The position numbers and the translations under genes are program-made. The notes below the pieces were generated by a model. It was given only the letters and a program-made list of their open reading frames with translations. It did not search any database and had not been told where the DNA came from. Of a DNA stretch of 7,685 bases, positions 4,566-7,685 are shown piece after piece (position 1 is the stretch's first letter; each line of letters opens with the position of its first letter). The stretch is from Opitutaceae bacterium (GTDB lineage: Bacteria > Verrucomicrobiota > Verrucomicrobiae > Opitutales > Opitutaceae). The stretch is from assembly GCA_031266495.1 (NCBI GenBank), contig JAISAX010000386.1, positions 1 to 7,685 of the forward strand, written 5' to 3'.

Positions 4566-5623
4566 GCGAGCAATACGAAATCAGGGTGCCGCGCTCGTCT
4601 GATGCGGAGGTGCCGCCTCCGCCGTCTCTTTCCCCGGCGAATGCCGGGGTTGTTGGTGATAGTGAAGCTGGTCAGCGCGGGGGTGTCGCGGAGTGCGACG
4701 TCCCCGCGACTGGCTGCGTGGGTTCCCCTTCCCCGGCGATGGCTGTCGCCGGGGGGTCTAGTCGTAACATAGCGCAGCACGGAGGGGCTTTGGTCGGCCT
4801 CTCCGTGTCTGCGGACGGGAGGCCGACCGATCTTGATGCGTTGCTCGCCGTCGCGGCCTCGCCGGTGGCGTTGGCCGCGGCAGTCGAGGCCGATTTGCGC
4901 GGCCGCGCCCTGAATTTTTTACTCAAGCAGGAGTTGCTTCGCGATGAAAAATTCCGGCTCCGTGATGCGGATCAGTTGTCGTGGAGTTTCAGATACAAAT
5001 CGTCGGCAGCCAATATGAGTCGGTGGACGCCGGAGGTGGCGGCGGCGCATGAGCGGCTGGTGCGGGCGCGGATCGACTGGCTCGAGGCCAACCCGGGCGA
5101 TGACCTGACGCCGGAGCGGGTGGCAAGCGTGATGTCGGATGCCCGGCGTGAGCTGGAGATTGCGCGGTCGCTGGGTGCGGCCGTGACATGGGTCGGCGAG
5201 ATCGAGGGCGATTGTCTCGGTATCGAAGAGCGGAGCGAGACGCGCAAGGCGCTCGACAGGCGTCTGGATGAGGCCAAGCGCGAGGTGTCTCGCGTGCTCG
5301 GGCGGATCCTGCGGAGGGAGGATATGGAGTTCGTCGCCGAACTCTACGCGCGCGGAAATCGGATGCGTTCACCGCGGCGTTGGCGCCTGGAGTGGGATCG
5401 CGGCGCGTGGCCGCACAAGCTGGTGTGGCTCGATTTCGGGTTGAGCCGGTATTCTCCGCTCCGGCAATTCGAGTATGTGGTAGCGGCCGCGAGGTCGTTG
5501 CGCGAGATCCGGCGGCTCTTTGCTCTCTGGCACACGGAGTGCCAGGTGATGGTGGTGGATGGTTTCAAAGTGGTGGTGGGCGATCTCGGCGAGGAAGGCG
5601 TCGTCAGGGTAATACCATGCTGA
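4562..5623 (+). CDS. Unrecognised 353-aa protein, helical with disordered N-terminus
   Basis: The frame opens at 4502, but ATG 4562, overlapping the previous stop and preceded by GGGAGGG (4548-4554), is the convincing start. Residues 1-90 are Pro/Gly/Ala/Ser-rich low complexity, and the DNA there is packed with stem-loops (4632-4828). Residues 90-260 are strongly helical and charged (LLKQELLRDEKFRLRD, AAHERLVRARIDWLEANPGDDLTPERV, ETRKALDRRLDEAKREVSRVLGRILRRED). Residues 260-353 look like a small alpha/beta domain (WRLEWDRGAWPHKLVWLDFGLSRYSPLRQFEYVVAAARSLREIRRLFALWHTECQVMVVDGFKVVVGD). No nuclease, ATPase or helicase motif stands out. It is the largest product of the rightward series and the best candidate for its main function. 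It ends in an ATGCTGA overlap with the next gene. Confidence 0.72.
   Translation: MSEQYEIRVPRSSDAEVPPPPSLSPANAGVVGDSEAGQRGGVAECDVPATGCVGSPSPAMAVAGGSSRNIAQHGGALVGLSVSADGRPTDLDALLAVAASPVALAAAVEADLRGRALNFLLKQELLRDEKFRLRDADQLSWSFRYKSSAANMSRWTPEVAAAHERLVRARIDWLEANPGDDLTPERVASVMSDARRELEIARSLGAAVTWVGEIEGDCLGIEERSETRKALDRRLDEAKREVSRVLGRILRREDMEFVAELYARGNRMRSPRRWRLEWDRGAWPHKLVWLDFGLSRYSPLRQFEYVVAAARSLREIRRLFALWHTECQVMVVDGFKVVVGDLGEEGVVRVIPC
4632..4828 (+). repeat. Cluster of four strong stem-loops inside the 353-aa gene
   Basis: Four perfect inverted repeats follow one another. CCCCGGC/GCCGGGG (4632-4638/4643-4649) has a GAAT loop. GTCGCGG/CCGCGAC spans 4685-4691/4704-4710. CCCCGGCGA/TCGCCGGGG (4731-4739/4746-4754) has a 6-nt loop. 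GGTCGGCCTC/GAGGCCGACC (4792-4801/4819-4828) has an inner TCCG/CGGA pair. The first and third share the left arm CCCCGGCGA with a preceding CTT. They encode the disordered N-terminus. They resemble palindromic elements inserted in frame, or an RNA structure controlling translation. Confidence 0.6.
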
Positions 5624-5997
5624 CTACGCCTCTCGATGCTCCTGTCTCTCGCTCGCAGCTCCGGTCACGGGTCCGGGTGTCGCGTATCTCGCGGCTGGTG
5701 ACGGACCGCGATCATGTGGTAGCTCCTGATGACGATATTGACGCGCCCATGGTATTGCCCGACGGGCGGCGGATCGTCTCGACGGTGTTGGCGCGCAATG
5801 TCACCGGCGCCGTGGGGCTGTCGGCAAGCGTGTTTCTCGACGCGGGGTTGCGCGTGCACGAGAGTTGGCTGGCGGAGGTCCGGGACGGTCGCGTGGTGCG
5901 CTGGATCGGGCGGGTGTGCGGGCCTCATTCGTTGTGGCCGGAGGATCGTCCGGGGTATCAGGCGGAGCGATACGGGTCATGGGAGGATGAGGAATAG
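5617..5997 (+). CDS. Unrecognised 126-aa protein, beta-rich
   Basis: The frame is open from 5380, but the convincing start is ATG 5617, overlapping the previous stop and following AGGGT (5606-5610). The product is Arg-rich at the N-terminus (SRSQLRSRVRVSRISRLV) and acidic at the C-terminus (GSWEDEE). Predicted strands include APMVLPDGRRIVSTVLARN, GLSASVFLDAGLRVHESWLAEVRDGRVVRWIGRVCG, a pattern of short strands separated by turns. No metal site, membrane segment or known motif is visible. It lies between the 353-aa protein and the excisionase-like protein, 2 nt from the latter, so it is co-translated with them. Function is unknown. Confidence 0.65.
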   Translation: MLTTPLDAPVSRSQLRSRVRVSRISRLVTDRDHVVAPDDDIDAPMVLPDGRRIVSTVLARNVTGAVGLSASVFLDAGLRVHESWLAEVRDGRVVRWIGRVCGPHSLWPEDRPGYQAERYGSWEDEE

Positions 5998-5999
5998 CC

Positions 6000-6338
6000 A
6001 TGTCTCGCAAATCCACATCTGCAGGCTACAATCTCAAACCAGGCGCATCCCGGCTGCCTCCGACGTTTTCATTGCGGGAGGTCGGCGAATTTCTGGGGAT
6101 ACGGAATACGGTGCTCATGGAGCTGGTACAGTTCGGGCGGACGTATGGCGCCAAGCTGCATCCGCAGCGCGGGGGATTGTATCCTACTTTCACTACGGGG
6201 CAAAAGCGGCGTGTGCCGCTCGAAGCCATCAATCGCCATCTGCGTCATATGGCGCGGGTCAGTGGTGAGAATCCTCCGCCGCCCATCGTCCTGACAGGCG
6301 GGCAGCTCGCACTCAGGGAGGGTGCCGAGGCGTCATGA
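6000..6338 (+). CDS. Excisionase/AlpA-like HTH protein, 112 aa
   Basis: ATG 6000 follows the previous stop by 2 nt, with GAGGA (5989-5993) 6 nt upstream. Residues 22-45 (TFSLREVGEFLGIRNTVLMELV) look like the first helices of a winged HTH of the MerR/excisionase type, and residues 69-84 (KRRVPLEAINRHLRHM) resemble the usual closing RYRIPxxALxxFL segment of that family. Between them is a wing-like GLYPTFTTG. Such proteins bind attachment sites as directionality factors or act as small transcription regulators. Its position far from int but in the series makes either possible. The C-terminus (NPPPPIVLTGGQLALREGAEAS) is a flexible tail. The family call is by motif only. Confidence 0.62.
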   Translation: MSRKSTSAGYNLKPGASRLPPTFSLREVGEFLGIRNTVLMELVQFGRTYGAKLHPQRGGLYPTFTTGQKRRVPLEAINRHLRHMARVSGENPPPPIVLTGGQLALREGAEAS

Positions 6339-6637
6339 GTGCGCAGATCATGGATGATTTTTTCTCGGAGCGGCGGGCCGTGGCGCGGCGCTCGTATGTC
6401 TGTGCGCAGTGCAGGCGGGGAATCCCGCGCGGCACACGGTACGTGCGGATCTCGGCGCGCTCGGGCGGCCAGTACTGGGCGCACATCGCGCATTGCGAGT
6501 GCTACGACTTCGCCGTGCGGGCGCCAGAGGTGCCAGCGGAGGCATCGATTTCGGCGGTCGTGGTATCAGCTTGTGGCGTCGCCGGCAGCGAGGCCGGCGG
6601 CGTCACGTCAATTTTTGCGAGGGAGGGCGCCGCATGA
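6335..6637 (+). CDS. Small zinc-finger-like protein, 100 aa
   Basis: ATG 6335 overlaps the preceding stop (ATGA), with GAGG four nucleotides upstream. Cys23-x2-Cys26 in YVCAQC and Cys54/Cys56 with His50/His53 in WAHIAHCECYDF, separated by a basic GTRYVRISARSGGQ stretch, look like a treble-clef-type zinc site, as in small phage proteins of the pattern HxCxxCxxxIxxGxxY...C..C. The residues after 70 are Ala/Val/Gly-rich and coincide with a strong terminator-like hairpin in the DNA (6573-6606). It probably binds nucleic acid or protein partners; no enzymatic role is seen. The spacing of the second metal pair (CxC with nearby His) is unusual. Confidence 0.68.
   Translation: MSAQIMDDFFSERRAVARRSYVCAQCRRGIPRGTRYVRISARSGGQYWAHIAHCECYDFAVRAPEVPAEASISAVVVSACGVAGSEAGGVTSIFAREGAA
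6573..6616 (+). terminator. Terminator-like hairpin inside the gene series
   Basis: GTGGCGTCGCCGGC (6573-6586) pairs with GCCGGCGGCGTCAC (6593-6606) as a 14-bp RNA stem with two G-U pairs and a 6-nt loop. TTTTT follows at 6612-6616. It lies in the last codons of the zinc-finger gene, 17 nt before the next start. This has the form of an intrinsic terminator, although a 5-nt gap precedes the U-run. Ribosomes translating through it would prevent folding, so it could act as an attenuator. Confidence 0.45.
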
Positions 6638-6915
6638 TACTGGCGCGCGCACAGGAGGTCATCGTCATCACCGGTGCGGCCGGCGACATCGAGGCGGTGT
6701 GTCTGCCGTGCCACGGCGGCCGCGATCCGTCGTTGGCGCATTTTTACCGTGCCAAGGAACTGCTGCCGACTGGTTGGAGCAACGTAATGCTATCACGCCG
6801 TTGGCGTGTCTGGGTGATTGGGACCATGGCATTTATCGGCGCCCATTTAGACGTTGGCACGCCCACCATTCCGCGCGGAATGACGATTTTTTTTCCGGAG
6901 GTTCCCCATGCCTAG
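6634..6915 (+). CDS. Unrecognised 93-aa protein with CxxC and hydrophobic segment
   Basis: ATG 6634 overlaps the previous stop, with GGGAGGG (6621-6627) upstream; the frame opens further left, but without support. The N-terminal half (MILARAQEVIVITGAAGDIEAVCLPCHGGRDPSLAHFYRAKELLPTGW) looks protein-like with one CLPC motif, too little for a full zinc site. The middle (WRVWVIGTMAFIGAHL) is hydrophobic and might be a single membrane helix, though it is short and contains a His. The C-terminus is Pro-rich. A longer alternative frame covers the same DNA, but it is Arg/His/Ser-rich and lacks a ribosome binding site. No function can be given. Confidence 0.5.
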   Translation: MILARAQEVIVITGAAGDIEAVCLPCHGGRDPSLAHFYRAKELLPTGWSNVMLSRRWRVWVIGTMAFIGAHLDVGTPTIPRGMTIFFPEVPHA

Positions 6916-7531
6916 CTTTCCAAAATCTGCATCATCACTCATTCCCGCTGGCGTCCAGGGCGAGCTTATCCCGCTGGAAGAGTTGCCTGACGAGTTCTGG
7001 GCAGGTGAGGAGTCTGATCCAGTCGGGGGAGCGCGCTACACGGCAAAACGGTTTAAACTCAGGCGTCCTGAGGATTATCGTACTTGCGTCGAATTGCTCG
7101 CTGCCGGTGCCGGCCTGCTCAAGATCGCGAGGCTACTCAAGATCCACCATAAGACCGTCGCGGCTGTGAGGGATGATGAAGGTGAGCAGATAGACATATC
7201 CAAACAAAGGATACGCAAGTATGTCAGGCTGGCGGTCGAAGTTGGGGCAGAGCGCCTAGCTGATCTCATGGCCAGGCTGCCGGATGGACAGGTGGCCGTC
7301 CCTTGGGCCATCGCAGTCGACAAGCTGCGTGATTTGGAGGGCGAGCCGACCACGCGCATCCAAGTGACGCACAAGGGTCATCTCACGCATGAGTCCGTCC
7401 TGGCCAATCTTCAGTCGTTTCCCGATGTTATCGACGTGGAGGGAGCCCCTTCAATGGGTGTGGACGCGGGAGCGAACGAGGAAAAGGGGGCAGGCGCGGC
7501 GGCACAGGATCTTTCATCCGGTGATTCCTAG
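6908..7531 (+). CDS. HTH protein resembling phage small-terminase-type proteins, 207 aa
   Basis: ATG 6908 has GGAGG (6897-6901) 6 nt upstream and overlaps the preceding stop by 8 bp. Residues 52-90 (RRPEDYRTCVELLAAGAGLLKIARLLKIHHKTVAAVRDDE) form a helix-turn-helix (helices at about 66-78 and 79-90). A helical region follows (QRIRKYVRLAVEVGAERLADLMARL), then VPWAIAVDKLRDLEGEPTTRIQV. The last motif, a helix with DK..L.GE.T.RI, recalls small terminase subunits and related phage HTH proteins. The C-terminal 40 residues are acidic and Gly/Ala-rich. If it is a small terminase, a large subunit would be expected to the right, but the window ends. It could instead be a general regulator. Confidence 0.68.
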   Translation: MPSFPKSASSLIPAGVQGELIPLEELPDEFWAGEESDPVGGARYTAKRFKLRRPEDYRTCVELLAAGAGLLKIARLLKIHHKTVAAVRDDEGEQIDISKQRIRKYVRLAVEVGAERLADLMARLPDGQVAVPWAIAVDKLRDLEGEPTTRIQVTHKGHLTHESVLANLQSFPDVIDVEGAPSMGVDAGANEEKGAGAAAQDLSSGDS

Positions 7532-7685
7532 TCACCTTGCAATCATTGATAATCAACTAGTTATATATCCATGTCACACCATAAGTCACACAAGAGCGAA
7601 AAAGAAGGGCACGCCCAAGGGGTCACTCACATTGCGTGTTATCGATCTCGTTCATCTGGCTGGCAAGGGGGGGCGGGGGGGGGCG
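7521..7685 (+). CDS. Possible partial gene running off the right edge
   Basis: A frame from GTG 7521, overlapping the previous stop, stays open to the end (55 codons): MIPSHLAIIDNQLVIYPC...RAKKKGTPKGSLTLRVIDLVHLAGKGG. The overlap suits the pattern of the series and the middle looks coding. Against it: the ribosome binding site is poor (AGGA 11 nt away), another frame from ATG 7571 is also open to the edge, the stretch contains the arm-like repeat and IHF consensus, and the end is a G-tract. I cannot decide between a gene start and non-coding att DNA. Confidence 0.28.
   Translation, partial: MIPSHLAIIDNQLVIYPCHTISHTRAKKKGTPKGSLTLRVIDLVHLAGKGGRGGA
7551..7563 (+). promoter_or_regulatory. Perfect IHF consensus site
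   Basis: AATCAACTAGTTA matches the IHF consensus WATCAANNNNTTR at every defined position. It lies 7 bp from the arm-like repeat at 7570-7589 and behind the last complete gene, in an AT-rich stretch. IHF sites between arm and core sequences are typical of attachment sites, but IHF-like matches also arise by chance. Confidence 0.42.
7570..7589 (-). promoter_or_regulatory. Putative recombinase arm-type site (right), inverted copy
   Basis: On the minus strand this reads GTGACTTATGGTGTGACATG, 17 of 20 identical to 579-598, including the exact 11-mer GGTGTGACATG. It is in opposite orientation to the left copy, as arm sites at the two ends of an integrated element often are. No copy of the tRNA 3' end is found to its right within the window, so the element's end is not proved. 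Confidence 0.42.
7667..7685. repeat. G-rich tract at the right edge
   Basis: G7-C-G9-C-G fills the last 19 bases. Together with the C14 tract near the left edge it may mark assembly or sequencing limits rather than biology. Confidence 0.7.

Noticed and set aside
6339..7169. 276-codon frame overlapping the zinc-finger, 93-aa and HTH genes
   Set aside because: Arg/Ser/His-rich in a different frame with no ribosome binding site; the three overlapped genes have Shine-Dalgarno sequences and protein-like sequences.

Overview
The window reads as the integrase-proximal part of a chromosomally integrated genetic element, either a degenerate prophage or a satellite or island of similar architecture, inserted at a tRNA-Asn(GTT) gene of a GC-rich bacterium. 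Supporting signs are a tRNA-Asn with encoded CCA, its own intrinsic terminator, a tyrosine recombinase reading away from the tRNA 118 bp downstream of its 3' end, ribbon-helix-helix (RHH) regulators, and a long rightward series of small overlapping genes. The host phylum cannot be fixed from the sequence. A GC-rich Gram-negative is likely, and a Verrucomicrobiota (Opitutaceae-like) host is only a guess.

Layout, left to right. Positions 1-403 are a gene-free GC-rich flank with a G7-TT-C14 tract. Positions 404-519 hold tRNA-Asn and its terminator. Positions 596-1939 encode an apparently intact tyrosine recombinase. Directly behind it, in the same frame, is a Cas2-like/SinR-family reading frame (1940-2206) that lacks a usable start codon. 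Positions 2106-3550 form a lower-GC, mostly leftward block: a 64-aa orphan, a coiled-coil plus zinc-ribbon protein, a small rightward 66-aa gene, and a leftward RHH protein. A second RHH gene diverges rightward at 3551 and opens a continuous rightward series (3551-7531). In order it encodes the RHH protein, a short protein with a hydrophobic N-terminus, a coiled-coil protein, a 353-aa protein, a 126-aa protein, an excisionase-like HTH protein, a small zinc-finger-like protein, a 93-aa protein, and a 207-aa HTH protein resembling phage small-terminase-type proteins. Nearly every junction is a stop/start overlap, often with the same GGAGGG...CGTCATGA linker.

How it may work together. The recombinase would integrate and excise the element at tRNA-Asn. 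Paired arm-like repeats upstream of int (579-598) and, inverted, near the right end (7570-7589), the latter beside a perfect IHF consensus, fit attachment-site architecture, but no copy of the tRNA-derived core is seen on the right. Two operator-like palindromes with the same TGCGAATAC...TTCGC design sit before the 64-aa leftward gene and between the divergent RHH genes. They are good candidates for binding by one or both RHH proteins and would form a small regulatory circuit for the element.

The least explained parts are the start-less Cas2-like frame, a probable 218-bp insertion carrying an antisense HTH-like frame inside the second gene of the series, four stem-loops packed into the 5' part of the 353-aa gene, and a terminator-like hairpin inside the series. 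All functions are inferred from reading the sequence; no homology search was possible.
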